In this document: in pieces, positions 1-8,850 of the stretch
Position numbering within the stretch: the first letter of the stretch is position 1
How the letters are laid out: each line of letters begins with the position of its first letter
Source of the DNA: JAAXHV01 sp965207165
GTDB lineage: Bacteria; Pseudomonadota; Gammaproteobacteria; Eutrophobiales; Eutrophobiaceae
DNA length: 64,000 nt
Direction of reading: 5' to 3'
NCBI GenBank assembly: GCA_965207165.1
Contig: OZ242265.1
Coordinates: forward strand, 1,922,001 to 1,986,000
Translations under genes and position numbers: made by a program
Notes under the pieces: generated by a model
Seen by the model: the letters and a program-made list of their open reading frames with translations, nothing else
What the model was told of the DNA's origin: nothing
The model's database searches: none

Positions 1-149
1 TGTTGCGCAGGGTTGATTTATCGTCGGCAGGCATGGCCGGGATTCCGGCCGGCACGAAACTGGTTGCCGGCTTCTCACTGGCGTTCTGGTCCGGTGCGAT
101 TATCGCGGGGCGCCTCATCGCGTACATCGAATACGGCAGCGGAGTTTAA
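1..149 (+). CDS. small membrane protein, C-terminal part (cut by window edge)
   Basis: An open frame enters from the left edge (first full codon at base 3) and stops with TAA at 147-149. The visible 48 residues end in a hydrophobic helix containing FWSGAIIAGR followed by LIAYIEYG. This resembles the C-terminus of the next gene (LFWLGVIILGR followed by FIPYVE), so the two look like tandem paralogues, only 4 bases apart and probably in one operon. The family is unknown to me beyond being small polytopic membrane proteins of the DUF6644 kind. Function is not inferred. Confidence 0.6.
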   Translation, partial: LRRVDLSSAGMAGIPAGTKLVAGFSLAFWSGAIIAGRLIAYIEYGSGV

Positions 150-153
150 GCGT

Positions 154-630
154 ATGTACGATATCTTGCTACGCATCGAAGCCTCTTCCCTGGGCCAGGT
201 GATGCGTGACACCGTGTGGCTGTTCCCCATGGCCGAGATCCTGCATTTCATGGGACTGTCGCTGCTCATCGGCTCGTTGCTGGTCGTGGATTGCAGGTTG
301 CTGGGCGTTGTCCGCGGCTTCCCGGTTGAAGCGGTATACAAATTTTTACGGTTGTCCCTGGCTGGTTTCAGTATCAACCTGGTGACCGGCACCATGTTTT
401 TTTTCAGCGACCCGTTCCGTTATTACCCCAACATCGCCTTCCGGATAAAGCTGCTGTTTATCCTCCTGGCCGGGTTGAACGCGTTGTATTTTGCCCTGGC
501 AGTACGCGGAAATTCAGTGCAGACAGAAAGTGGCGAGGCAGGAACAGACATCAAGACGGTTTCCACACTGTCTCTACTGTTCTGGCTCGGTGTCATCATC
601 CTGGGCCGGTTCATCCCCTACGTGGAATAA
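154..630 (+). CDS. small integral membrane protein (DUF6644-like)
   Basis: This 158-residue protein has about four hydrophobic segments, including an early one with FPMAEILHFMGLSLLIGS and a last one with LLFWLGVIILGR. I chose the ATG at 154 because the open frame upstream of it overlaps the preceding reading frame and carries no membrane pattern. The early His in a helix (EILHFMG) is typical of heme-binding or redox-linked small membrane proteins, but that is only a hint. It follows a paralogous partial gene with a 4-base gap, so both are likely co-transcribed. A short stem (656-676) follows the stop. No specific function is claimed. Confidence 0.7.
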   Translation: MYDILLRIEASSLGQVMRDTVWLFPMAEILHFMGLSLLIGSLLVVDCRLLGVVRGFPVEAVYKFLRLSLAGFSINLVTGTMFFFSDPFRYYPNIAFRIKLLFILLAGLNALYFALAVRGNSVQTESGEAGTDIKTVSTLSLLFWLGVIILGRFIPYVE

Positions 631-655
631 TCAACGGGGTCAGCCTCGATCTATT

Positions 656-676
656 TTACCGGAACGACTCCGGTAA
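656..676. terminator. hairpin between convergent genes
   Basis: TTACCGGA and TCCGGTAA form an 8-bp stem around a 5-base loop, between the membrane protein (plus) and the cupin gene (minus). There is no clear T-tract on either side, so it is at best a weak bidirectional terminator. Confidence 0.4.
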
Positions 677-690
677 TTCCTGATACCTCC

Positions 691-1125
691 TCACGGACCG
701 GCCATGCACCCCGGTTTTACCGCAACCCAGATCAGATCGATCGGTTCATCACCGGAATTCTGGGACTCGTGGTCCGCTTCCAGTCCAAGCCCTTCGTCGC
801 TCCAGCCAACCTCACCATCAGGCGATACCGAAGTCTCGGTTTTATCTCCAAAACGAACCGTCCACTCACCGCCCTTGACATGGATATAAAGCTGATTCGG
901 CGGATGTGCGTGGACACCTTCCCATTGTCCGGGCGGAATGATGAATCTCTGCACCACGACAGTATCGTTATCAAGCAACGTCTCACCGGGGACATTGGGG
1001 TAGAACTGGTGGCATGGGCTCGCCGGCCCATCTGCTCCGTGTGCCGCCAGCGCGACCAGGCTCATCAGGAACAGCGGCATAACTTTCCTGCCGTAACTTG
1101 GTTGTTGCAGGTTAACTCCGGCCAT
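691..1125 (-). CDS. exported cupin-fold protein
   Basis: The 144-residue product has an N-terminal hydrophobic segment (PLFLMSLVALAAHGA) that looks like a signal peptide, then a single cupin barrel. Cupin motif residues are visible in the stretch RFIIPPGQWEGVHAHPPNQL, where two His lie two residues apart, and further on in GGEWTVRFGD. Proteins like this bind a metal or a small ligand in the barrel; the substrate cannot be told. An internal Met (residue 16) would also give a good signal-peptide start, so the true N-terminus may be shorter. It stands alone, convergent with the small membrane protein and followed upstream by the MsbA-like exporter gene. Confidence 0.7.
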   Translation of the reverse strand: MAGVNLQQPSYGRKVMPLFLMSLVALAAHGADGPASPCHQFYPNVPGETLLDNDTVVVQRFIIPPGQWEGVHAHPPNQLYIHVKGGEWTVRFGDKTETSVSPDGEVGWSDEGLGLEADHESQNSGDEPIDLIWVAVKPGCMAGP

Positions 1126-1165
1126 AATGCATCCTCCGATTATTGTTATCTTACTATTTGAAATG

Positions 1166-1198
1166 GAAAATCAAGGGGGCCAGACTCGATTGATTTTC
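1166..1198. terminator. hairpin overlapping the exporter stop codon
   Basis: GAAAATCAA and TTGATTTTC are perfect 9-bp arms around a 15-base loop that contains GGGGGCCAGACTCGA. The TGA stop of the minus-strand exporter gene is at 1197-1199, overlapping the end of one arm. The GGGG(T/C)CAGA-like sequence recurs at other hairpins in the window (31959-32017, and as GGGGACAGA at 58256-58279). It probably acts as a terminator-like structure for the exporter. Confidence 0.5.
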
Positions 1199-2933
1199 AG
1201 TCAAACTGAAGTTCAGCCAGGCGCGCATAGATCCCTTCCTTGGCCGTCAGGCTGTCATGGGTACCGCTATCCACCATCCTGCCCTTGTCCATCACGATGA
1301 TCCTCTCCACCTTTTTTACGGTGGCCAGGCGGTGGGCAATGACGATCACCGTCCGGTTTACCATCAGTTCCTGTAATGCCTGTTGCAGCAGGCTCTCGCT
1401 TTCAGCATCCAGCGAACTGGTTGCTTCGTCAAGCAGTAATATGGGCGGGTCTTTCAATACGGCCCTGGCGATGGCGATACGCTGTTGCTGGCCGCCGGAC
1501 AAGCGGGCGCCCTTCTCACCCAGGAGGGCCTGGTAGCCCTGGGGCAGTTGCCCGATGAACTGGTCGGCATGGGCGGCCTCGGCCGCAATGACGACCTCTT
1601 CATCCGTTGCCTGCGGATTGCCGAAGCGGATATTTTCCATCACGCTGCCGGCAAATAACACCGTTTGCTGGGGCACAATGCCAATCCGCTTCCTCAGCTT
1701 GCCCAGGTCCGCAGCGCGAATATCAATGTCATCCAGCCGGATGGAACCGGAACGGGGATCATAAAACCGCAGCAGCAACTGGAAGACAGTGCTTTTTCCG
1801 GCGCCCGAAGGCCCTACCAGCGCAAGTGTCTCGCCGGGGGTGATGTCCAGTGAAAATCCGTCCAGGGCAAGTTGCCCGGGACGGCTGGGGTAACTGAAAC
1901 TGACATTTTCCATGACCAGGTGATTTTTGCCTGCAGCGGGAAACGGCCTGGTTTCGCCGGCACTGGTGATGGCAGGCCTTTGATCAAGGATACCCATCAA
2001 TCTTTCCATGGCTCCCGCAGCCCGCTGTACGTCGCTCCAGACCTCCCCCAGCGCCGACGTGCTGCCCGCGACCAGCGTCGCATAAAACAGGAACTGTACC
2101 AGCGTGCCGGCGGAAATATCGCCGTCTATGACGAACCGGGCGCCGGTCCACAATACGATGACGATGGCGCTGAACGCGGTCAGAACAATCAGGCCGGACA
2201 GCAGCGCGCCAACGGAAAGACGCTGCCGCGCCGCCTGGAAGGAACGTTCCACGGCGTCGCTGAAACGGCGGCTTTGCAACGATTCCATGGTGAATGCCTG
2301 GACGATGTGTATTGCATTCAATACCTCTCCGGCAATCCCGCTGGAATCGGCCACCCGGTCCTGCGTTTCACGGGACAGTTTTCTTACCTTCTTTCCGTAG
2401 AACCATACGGGTAACACGACTAACGGCAATAAACCGAACAACAGCATGCTGAGCCGGGAACTGGTGACAAACAACATGATCAGGCTGCCTGCCACTATGA
2501 ATGAACTGCGCAAAGCGATAGAGACGCCGGCCCCGACAACGGACTGGACCAGGGTGGTGTCGGTGGTCAGCCTGGAGAGGACCTCGCCGGACTTTGTGAC
2601 CTCAAAGAATGTCGGGTCCATCTTAATGACGTGTTCGTAGACGGCGGAGCGGATATCCGCAACTACCCGTTCGCCGATCCACATCACCGTGTAGTAGCGT
2701 AATGACGAGGATATCGCGTAGATCAGCGACAGCATCAGCAGCGCGATGAAATAGATATCGAGGGTCTGGACATTTTCGCCGGAAAAGCCGTGGTCAACCA
2801 CTAACCGTATGGAGACCGGCATCGCCAGCGCAGCCAGCGCGGCGATGGTCAGACAGGCAAACGCGAACAGAAGCCTGCCGCCGTAGGGCCGCAGAAAAGG
2901 CAGTGAGCGCCTTAACGGTTTAACCTTGGACAT
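1197..2933 (-). CDS. MsbA-related ABC exporter (fused membrane and ATPase domains)
   Basis: This 578-residue half-transporter has a six-helix exporter domain (about 15-310) and a C-terminal ATPase. Walker A GPSGAGKST is at 374-382, the Q-loop at VPQQTVLF, the signature LSGGQQQ at 478-484, Walker B ILLLDE at 498-503 and the H-loop His at 534. It should work as a homodimer in the inner membrane exporting a lipid or hydrophobic substrate. It belongs to the MsbA-related type rather than being the essential MsbA itself: it is not beside lpxK, which lies 11 kb away without msbA. The stop codon overlaps a hairpin. Substrate is unknown. Confidence 0.9.
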   Translation of the reverse strand: MSKVKPLRRSLPFLRPYGGRLLFAFACLTIAALAALAMPVSIRLVVDHGFSGENVQTLDIYFIALLMLSLIYAISSSLRYYTVMWIGERVVADIRSAVYEHVIKMDPTFFEVTKSGEVLSRLTTDTTLVQSVVGAGVSIALRSSFIVAGSLIMLFVTSSRLSMLLFGLLPLVVLPVWFYGKKVRKLSRETQDRVADSSGIAGEVLNAIHIVQAFTMESLQSRRFSDAVERSFQAARQRLSVGALLSGLIVLTAFSAIVIVLWTGARFVIDGDISAGTLVQFLFYATLVAGSTSALGEVWSDVQRAAGAMERLMGILDQRPAITSAGETRPFPAAGKNHLVMENVSFSYPSRPGQLALDGFSLDITPGETLALVGPSGAGKSTVFQLLLRFYDPRSGSIRLDDIDIRAADLGKLRKRIGIVPQQTVLFAGSVMENIRFGNPQATDEEVVIAAEAAHADQFIGQLPQGYQALLGEKGARLSGGQQQRIAIARAVLKDPPILLLDEATSSLDAESESLLQQALQELMVNRTVIVIAHRLATVKKVERIIVMDKGRMVDSGTHDSLTAKEGIYARLAELQFD

Positions 2934-2990
2934 TTCTGTACCTGAAATCCTGAAACTTGTACCAACCGGAGAATATATCCGTATTCGGGG

Positions 2991-2996
2991 TATAAT
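2991..2996 (+). promoter_or_regulatory. candidate -10 box upstream of sohB
   Basis: TATAAT lies 40 bases before the sohB start, in the 103-base gap between the divergent exporter and sohB. I see no good -35 at 16-18 bases upstream, so the assignment is tentative. Confidence 0.35.
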
Positions 2997-3036
2997 TCAC
3001 ACCTTTGTCAATAATTGTTCAAGAGAAACTTAATCA

Positions 3037-4038
3037 ATGTGGCTGGAATTTATTTTTGAATATGGACTGTTCCTGGTCAAATTCGGAAGTGTCGTCGCAG
3101 TTGTTGCTGCCGCCGCCTTCGTCTTCGTCATGCTGAAAATGCGCAGCCGGGTCGCTGAAGAGGGACACCTGGAAGTCAAATACGTCAACGACAAGTTTGA
3201 CCATGCGAAACTGCTGCTGGAAGCAGCAACGCTGCCAAAGGGGAGTTATAAAAAATCCGAAAAAGAGCATAAGGAGAAACGGAAAAAGGCGGAAAAATCG
3301 GACGCGGATGATAAAAAACGTATTTTTGTGATCAATTTCAAAGGCGATATAAGGGCGAATGAGGTCGGCTCCTTGAGGGAAGAGGTTTCCGCCATCCTGA
3401 CGACTGCCGCCGCTACGGACGAGGTCCTGGTGATCCTGGAAAGCGGTGGCGGCACGGTGCACGGTTACGGGCTTGGCGCATCCCAGTTGCAGAGGATACG
3501 GGATAAAAACATCAGGCTGACGGTGGCCGTCGACAAGGTCGCAGCCAGCGGCGGCTATATGATGGCCTGTGTCGCCAACAGGATAATCGCCGCTCCGTTT
3601 GCGATCATCGGTTCTATCGGGGTGCTGGCACAGGTGCCCAATTTTCATAAGCTCCTGAAAAAACACGATATTGATTTTGAGCAAATCTCCGCGGGCAAAT
3701 ACAAACGCACCTTGTCCCTGTTCGGCGAGAACACGGAAGCCGACCGGGAAAAATTACGCGAGGAGCTTGAAGAAACCCACGAACTGTTCAAACAGTTCGT
3801 GCGGGAAAACCGCGAACAGGTCGACGTGGAAGAGATCGCCACGGGAGAACACTGGTTGGGCAAAAAAGCCCTGGAACGGGGCCTCGTGGATGCACTGCAG
3901 ACCAGTGACGATTACCTGAGTGATGCGGCAGCATCCGCCAATATTTACGAGATCAGGTTTGCGCGCAAAAAATCTTTTATGGATAAATTCTTCTCATCAA
4001 CTGCCAAACTGTTCCATGCCGAATTCAACAATAATTAA
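3037..4038 (+). CDS. sohB: SohB-type inner-membrane serine protease (S49 family)
   Basis: The 333-residue protein has an N-terminal membrane anchor (about 15-33), a charged Lys/Glu-rich linker (70-95) and an S49 peptidase domain. The serine of KVAASGGYM (Ser171) and the lysine of AGKYKRT (Lys223) fit the Ser/Lys catalytic dyad of SppA/SohB enzymes. Length and layout match SohB, which faces the periplasm and degrades peptides or membrane-linked substrates. The gene has its own upstream region and is followed 45 bases later by the DUF1820 gene. The start ATG at 3037 directly precedes the membrane anchor. Confidence 0.93.
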   Translation: MWLEFIFEYGLFLVKFGSVVAVVAAAAFVFVMLKMRSRVAEEGHLEVKYVNDKFDHAKLLLEAATLPKGSYKKSEKEHKEKRKKAEKSDADDKKRIFVINFKGDIRANEVGSLREEVSAILTTAAATDEVLVILESGGGTVHGYGLGASQLQRIRDKNIRLTVAVDKVAASGGYMMACVANRIIAAPFAIIGSIGVLAQVPNFHKLLKKHDIDFEQISAGKYKRTLSLFGENTEADREKLREELEETHELFKQFVRENREQVDVEEIATGEHWLGKKALERGLVDALQTSDDYLSDAAASANIYEIRFARKKSFMDKFFSSTAKLFHAEFNNN

Positions 4039-4083
4039 TCTATGATAAGATTGGGTGTTTGCGCACTTTCCGGTTAAGGAACC

Positions 4084-4410
4084 ATGTCGAAGAAACCGAT
4101 CTACAAAGTAATATTTCATAACCAGGGCAAGATCTACGAGATCTATGCCCGTAATGTCCATCAAGGGACGATGTTCGGTTTTGTCGAGATCGAAAACCTG
4201 GTATTCGGAGGAAAAAATGCGTTGGTGGTCGATCCCACGGAAGAGAACCTGAAATCCGAGTTCAATCACGTCACCCGTACTTACATTCCCATGCATTCCG
4301 TCGTCCGGATTGATGAAATGGACAAGCAGGGTACCGCCAAGATAACGGAATACGACGATACAGGAAAAAACATCATGCCCTTCCCGCTGTACACCAAGGG
4401 TGGAGAGTAG
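4084..4410 (+). CDS. DUF1820 family protein
   Basis: This 108-residue soluble protein matches the DUF1820 family, conserved in gammaproteobacteria. Recognisable stretches are YKVIFHNQGKIYEIYARNV near the N-terminus and the middle part with EIENLVFGGKNALVVDP. No catalytic motif is evident and the family has no assigned function that I know. It sits between sohB and the GNAT-like gene on the same strand, with short gaps, so a shared transcript is likely. A good GGTTAAGGA ribosome-binding region precedes the ATG. Confidence 0.85.
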   Translation: MSKKPIYKVIFHNQGKIYEIYARNVHQGTMFGFVEIENLVFGGKNALVVDPTEENLKSEFNHVTRTYIPMHSVVRIDEMDKQGTAKITEYDDTGKNIMPFPLYTKGGE

Positions 4411-4452
4411 CGCAATAGTCTCCATCCGCTAACGGGGACTCCTGCAGTATCC

Positions 4453-5592
4453 ATGGAAGTTACCGTCAAACAGACAAACAGCCTGAACCAGGTTGCCAAA
4501 GCGGATTGGGATCAGCTGGGTAGCAACGGTAACCCGTTTTTAAAATATGATTTCCTGAACGGCCTGGAACGCTTAGGGTGCCTGGAAGGGCACGGGTGGA
4601 CGCCCTGCCACCTGCTGGTAACAGGCGGAGACAGCCTGCTGGGGGCGATGCCCCTGTATATCAGGGATGACTCTCATGGCGAATTCGTGTTCGATTGGGC
4701 CTGGGCCGACGCCTACGAAAGGGCCGGCGGCAGGTATTATCCCAAGCTGGTATCCGCCATCCCCTTCACCCCCGTGTGCGGCCCGCGCATTCTCGTAAAT
4801 CCGTCGTCAGGCAAGGACCGGGAGATCAGGACGTTAATCATTAAAACGGTGACGGAACTGGCCGACCGGGCGCAATTGTCTTCATTCCACTGCCTGTTCA
4901 CCGGGCAGGATGACCAGCAGGTTATGGCGGACAGCGGCCTGTTAATGCGCAAGACCTGCCAGTTCCACTGGCACAACCGCAACTATGACGATTTTGAACA
5001 CTTCTTGCAGGGACTGACTTCCAGGCGGCGCAAGCAGATAAAGCGTGAGCGCAGGACGATCAAGGAGAAGAATGTCGAGATTTTACGCCTCCGCGGCGAA
5101 GATATTTCAGAAGAACACTGGGCCGTATTCTACGAGTTTTACTGCAGTACGTTCCACAGGCGCTGGGGTAGTCCCCGCCTGACACTGGAGTTCTTTCATC
5201 ACCTGAGTACGGCCATGCCGGAAAATACCCTGCTGATACTGGCAAAACAGGATAAGGAGTACGTCGCCGGCGCCTTTGCCATGCTGAGCGATACCACCTT
5301 GTACGGCAGGCACTGGGGCTGCGACAGGTACCTGGCCAACCTGCATTTTGAACTCTGTTACTACCAGACCATCGAGTATTGCCTGGAAAACCGGCTAAGC
5401 TGGGTTGATGCGGGCGTCCAGGGGGAGCATAAATTATACCGGGGGTTCGAACCGTTCCTGGCGCTGTCGGGCCACTGGATCCGGCACACCGGTTTCCGCG
5501 CTGCAGTAGATAATTTCCTGGAACAGGAATCCGCACAAATGAACGCTTACGTTCAATCCCTTGAAGCACACCTTCCTTTTAAAGAAAATTAG
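4453..5592 (+). CDS. GNAT-superfamily protein (DUF482/COG3146 type)
   Basis: The 379-residue product belongs to the peptidogalycan-biosynthesis/GNAT family once called DUF482 (COG3146). Landmarks are the N-terminal NSLNQVAKADWDQL, the central basic GLTSRRRKQIKRERR, and the C-terminal GVQGEHKLYRGFEP. These proteins have a double GNAT-like fold; the acyl substrate is not known. The TAG stop (5590-5592) is formed by the first unit of the AATTCCT-type heptamer array, so the protein ends exactly at the repeat. It converges on the catalase-fold gene, which ends in the other side of the same array. Confidence 0.85.
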   Translation: MEVTVKQTNSLNQVAKADWDQLGSNGNPFLKYDFLNGLERLGCLEGHGWTPCHLLVTGGDSLLGAMPLYIRDDSHGEFVFDWAWADAYERAGGRYYPKLVSAIPFTPVCGPRILVNPSSGKDREIRTLIIKTVTELADRAQLSSFHCLFTGQDDQQVMADSGLLMRKTCQFHWHNRNYDDFEHFLQGLTSRRRKQIKRERRTIKEKNVEILRLRGEDISEEHWAVFYEFYCSTFHRRWGSPRLTLEFFHHLSTAMPENTLLILAKQDKEYVAGAFAMLSDTTLYGRHWGCDRYLANLHFELCYYQTIEYCLENRLSWVDAGVQGEHKLYRGFEPFLALSGHWIRHTGFRAAVDNFLEQESAQMNAYVQSLEAHLPFKEN

Positions 5593-5690
5593 GAATTAGG
5601 AATTACGAATGAAATGACGCATCAACCTTCCACCAATTCCCAATTCGTAATTCCTAATTCGTAATTCCTAATTCGTAATTCGTAATTCCC
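5587..5690. repeat. heptamer array A (AATTCCT/AATTCGT, inverted pair)
   Basis: From 5587 to 5611 three units run as the complement (AATTAGG, AATTAGG, AATTACG); after a 24-base spacer, eight units run forward from 5635 to 5690 as AATTCCC, AATTCGT, AATTCCT and so on. The two blocks are inverted, so they can pair. The array lies between convergent genes and contains the stop codons of both: TAG at 5590-5592 for the GNAT-like gene and the minus-strand TAG at 5668-5670 for the catalase-fold gene. Confidence 0.85.
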
Positions 5691-6777
5691 AGTACGCCAG
5701 GGCGTCCGGGACGTCCGCCTGGTTCTGTTCGTGGCGGTATCCGGACGAGGCCGGGTAGGCGTGTCTTCTCAGCCGGTTCAACTGGCCGACCGGGCGGTGT
5801 TCGGGCAGGGCATGCCAGGGGGCGAAAGACAGGTTCTCGCAGAACCGGGCCTGTTCCGCACCGGAGAAATCCTGTTGAGGGATGGTAATTGTGGCCAACG
5901 GGACAAACGGGGCGTCCTGTTCTGACCATTCCTCGGTCGCGTCATCCAGGGACATGTCGCCCTTGTCCGTTCGCTGTTCCTGCACCTGGAAGATGTAGCA
6001 TGCCGCCGTTTCGCCCAGTTCTTCCTGCAGTTGTTCCCGCAAGAAGTCCGCTCCGCTGTGCTCTTCCGCGACCGGGGCAGTGCTGCCTCGCTGTTGACAG
6101 GGGCGCGCGGCGAATTTGATATTGCGGGGTCCCAGCTTGTACGGGGTAATGCTGTAATACACGGGGTCCAGAATACTGGCCGGCGGTGGGGAGAGGACGC
6201 GTTTTCCCGCAAACAGTTCCCTGATACGCCAGTTGAACGGATTCCAGTCCGGAAAGAAAAACGCTTTCAGGCTTTCCGGGTTGGCGACAAACAAATTGTA
6301 ATCGGGCATATTCCTGACGAAAAAGACCGGGGTGTTGGCCATCAGGAAATCCTGGGTGACGTTATTGGCGTCACTCTGCTCCAGGGGTTGCCCGGTTACT
6401 TCCAGCAGCTTGAGCGCCATGCCCCTGGCGTCGTTTTCATAATCCTGGCTTGTGTTCAGGTCGTAATGACCGTTGGAAAAGCGCACCCAGGTCTTGTAAC
6501 GCCTGCCCGGTTCGGCAAACACGCCATAACGATAGTCGCTACGGATATCCGTCAATACATCGAAATAGGCTCGCAGGCAGGCATGGGCCTTGGCATGGGC
6601 GCCCCTGGCCACGTACGCGGTCCGGTAATCCTCCACCAGCTTCTGAAAAGCTGCCCTGGTGGCTTTCCCCTGTTCCGCCTCGTCGTCCCGGAAAACCTCC
6701 TCGCTTACATCAACTTCAGAACAAGCCGCAAGCACGACGGCAAGAACCAGCACGAAAACAACTCTCAAGTGTTTCAT
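5668..6777 (-). CDS. catalase-fold lipoprotein
   Basis: The 369-residue protein begins with a lipoprotein signal (LAVVLAACS, lipid Cys at 19). The rest matches the heme-catalase fold in order: RGAHAKAHA (position of the distal His), WVRFSNGHYD, ENDARGMALKLLE and NTPVFFVRNMPDYN. I do not see the proximal Tyr motif of true catalases, so it is a catalase-related protein, perhaps acting on organic peroxides. It lies 22 bases downstream of the di-heme cytochrome gene, implying one operon and a shared peroxide-related role in the periplasm. The last residues (LRITN) and stop are encoded by the heptamer array. Confidence 0.75.
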   Translation of the reverse strand: MKHLRVVFVLVLAVVLAACSEVDVSEEVFRDDEAEQGKATRAAFQKLVEDYRTAYVARGAHAKAHACLRAYFDVLTDIRSDYRYGVFAEPGRRYKTWVRFSNGHYDLNTSQDYENDARGMALKLLEVTGQPLEQSDANNVTQDFLMANTPVFFVRNMPDYNLFVANPESLKAFFFPDWNPFNWRIRELFAGKRVLSPPPASILDPVYYSITPYKLGPRNIKFAARPCQQRGSTAPVAEEHSGADFLREQLQEELGETAACYIFQVQEQRTDKGDMSLDDATEEWSEQDAPFVPLATITIPQQDFSGAEQARFCENLSFAPWHALPEHRPVGQLNRLRRHAYPASSGYRHEQNQADVPDALAYWELRITN

Positions 6778-6799
6778 AAGAACTGATGTTTGAGTTTTA

Positions 6800-8569
6800 C
6801 TACAGCGTTTTCAGGTATTCCAGTAGCGCCCACACTTCCGCCTCACTCAGGGACGCCAGTCCATCCCCGCCGGTACCATACTCGTGTCCGGCATTGCTGT
6901 TGCCGGGCAGGCTGGTGTCTACCAGGAACGCTCCCGGCTCAGGCCGGTCCACGTAGCCAACCTTTACTGGATCGTATTCCCAGGAACCGATGTAAAACGT
7001 CTCGCTGCGCGCGGCGGCCGGCAGCAGCAGTTCATACAGGTTCGGCACCGACCCGTTATGCAGGTACGGTGCGCCTGCCCAGATGCCGTTCAACGGCCTG
7101 GCTTTGTACGCCAGCAATGCCCGGTCGGACACTTCCTCGCCGGCTTCCAGTATCTCTCCGTCCAGGTATTTGGGCGGGTGTATCATATCAGGGTGCCCCA
7201 TCGCCTTGGCGTCCCTGATCGCCAGCAGGCTCTGTAGCGGGTTGTTCCTCAGTACCCCGCCCATCAGGTTGTTCGCCACGAACAGGGCAGGTTCTTCCGC
7301 ACCCATTATCGAGCCGACGAAATAAAAGCGCGGTTTGCCTTCGAATATCCCGGTTTCCCCCCGCATGTGCAGGACGTTTTCGGCCATTACCGGATCGGTC
7401 CCGATCTCGCCCAGGCTGCTCATTCTCACCTTGATTTTCCGCCCCGGGTCAGTCCGGTCGATATCCTGGTGGCAACTGAGGCAATAGCGCTCGTATAACC
7501 TCCTGCCCTGCCCCGCCTGTTGCTGGTCGATGGCCGGAAAAAAGTCCGGCCATAGCGGGGACTGCAGTTCGCTTACTTTCTTTTCCACGGCCCTCAGGTT
7601 ACGCGCGTGGACCGTAGAGGGATAGCCCGCGTCGTAGAAATACAGCCAGGTCGCCGGTGTCGTTTCGAGCCGGCCAAAGACACCGATGACCTCACCGACA
7701 TTTCTGGCCAGGGCGCCGATATCCGAGTTCGACTGGGAGCCGTTCCACTCGACGTAGTCGTGCTGCGGGGTGTCCCACAGGTAGGGGAAACTGGTGGGGG
7801 CATCCGGTTCGTTGAAATTGTCTGCAACGCCGGTTGCCGCCAGTCCCTTGTTCAAGATCGCGCCGAAGGCGTCCAGCCTGGTATAACCGTAGGGGACGCT
7901 GCTATGGTTGCGGCGGTTATTGTCGCTTATCTGCGCGTACTCCGTATCAAGCAGGTGCTTCAACTCCAGAAATTCCTCTTCATCAGGTCCGTCAGCGTGA
8001 AACCGCGTGCCCAGGCGGGCCAGTTTTTCGTCGTCATTTATCGTCGCCGACAGCGATTTTTCCAGGTGCTCCAGGAACCGCGGCAGATCCAGCATCGCCT
8101 GGCCGCCGTCGATACGCAACAGCTTGCCTTTGTGGCGGATATGCTGGGTGTGGCAGGCCGCACAGGTCAGCCCCATGTAAGCGCCGTCCCGCGCCAGGCC
8201 AATGGCCAGTGCATCAGGGTTTTGCGCCGATTTCACCCCGGGCAGGAAGCCGAAGCGCATCATGTTGAGGGGAGCACGCAGCAACTCCTCGCTGTCGTGC
8301 TGTTCCAGGCGGATAAACAGGTCGTAGGATACCAGTCCGGATCCCTGGTTCATATGGTAAAACCACTGCCTGTCCTCCTCGTCCCAGTTCTGCTCCAGGT
8401 AGAGGATATTGGCAGGGTCCAGCGCTGCTTCATCCTGCAATGCGTTGGATTCCGCTGCCTGTACCACGCTGCACAGGTACAGGAGCAAGCTGACCGCCGT
8501 GAGTAACAGCGTGGTATCCCGGCGTTTTGTACCAGCCGGTATTGGTGAAATTGTATTGGTCATAGGCAA
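6800..8569 (-). CDS. di-heme cytochrome c peroxidase-like protein (RoxA/CcpA-like)
   Basis: This 589-residue exported protein has a hydrophobic signal region at 20-38 and two c-type heme motifs, CAACH at 136-140 and CLSCH at 363-367. The C-terminal part (APYLHNGSVPNLYELL, then GHEYGTG) is characteristic of the large di-heme peroxidase/rubber-oxygenase-like family. It would act in the periplasm, using heme iron to reduce a peroxide or oxidise an organic substrate. It is the first gene of an operon with the catalase-fold lipoprotein. The start lies 12 bases from the edge of palindromic element 1, leaving very little room for a promoter outside the element. Confidence 0.8.
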   Translation of the reverse strand: MPMTNTISPIPAGTKRRDTTLLLTAVSLLLYLCSVVQAAESNALQDEAALDPANILYLEQNWDEEDRQWFYHMNQGSGLVSYDLFIRLEQHDSEELLRAPLNMMRFGFLPGVKSAQNPDALAIGLARDGAYMGLTCAACHTQHIRHKGKLLRIDGGQAMLDLPRFLEHLEKSLSATINDDEKLARLGTRFHADGPDEEEFLELKHLLDTEYAQISDNNRRNHSSVPYGYTRLDAFGAILNKGLAATGVADNFNEPDAPTSFPYLWDTPQHDYVEWNGSQSNSDIGALARNVGEVIGVFGRLETTPATWLYFYDAGYPSTVHARNLRAVEKKVSELQSPLWPDFFPAIDQQQAGQGRRLYERYCLSCHQDIDRTDPGRKIKVRMSSLGEIGTDPVMAENVLHMRGETGIFEGKPRFYFVGSIMGAEEPALFVANNLMGGVLRNNPLQSLLAIRDAKAMGHPDMIHPPKYLDGEILEAGEEVSDRALLAYKARPLNGIWAGAPYLHNGSVPNLYELLLPAAARSETFYIGSWEYDPVKVGYVDRPEPGAFLVDTSLPGNSNAGHEYGTGGDGLASLSEAEVWALLEYLKTL

Positions 8570-8581
8570 ACTCGACAGGTG

Positions 8582-8850
8582 CTAGTACTCTTTCAACCTG
8601 ATATTACCATGTTCAGCGGGTCGGGAAGCGGTTGAGCGCAAGGCGCGCCGCGCTGGGAATGGCGCGTCCTTGCCAAGCGGCGCAACGCCGCGGGCGACCG
8701 CTTCCCGGCCCGCCCGCAGGGAGCCACACAGCGGCGCCAATACGGCGTTGCAGCCCTTGACAAGGACTCGCCATTCTCTGCGGACTGCGCCTTGTCTTGA
8801 CGCCGCTGTGTGGCTCTGAACATGGCAATATCAGGTTGAAAGAGTACTAG
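8582..8850. repeat. 269-nt multi-hairpin palindromic element, copy 1
   Basis: The ends are 35-nt inverted repeats (8582-8616 and 8816-8850, one mismatch) starting with CTAGTACTCTTTCAACC. Inside are a stem of GTCGGGAAGCGGT-type arms (about 8620 and 8700) and a second stem AGCCACACAGCGGCG / CGCCGCTGTGTGGCT. A second copy lies at 15391-15659 and matches closely in the interior, while stem changes are compensated. It carries no convincing gene. Its right end supplies the TAG stop of the lipase gene. It may be a non-autonomous mobile element or a structured RNA; no target duplication was found, except that both ends carry CTAG. Confidence 0.85.

Noticed and set aside
8593..8828. Open frames inside palindromic element 1
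   Set aside because: Several frames on the minus strand are open but consist of low-complexity Arg/Pro/Ala-rich translation of G+C-rich palindromes. Copy 2 has open frames on both strands as well. No ribosome-binding site or family was recognised.
8582..8850. Insertion sequence with transposase
   Set aside because: The element has long inverted ends but is only 269 nt and holds no transposase; no unequivocal target duplication was found.
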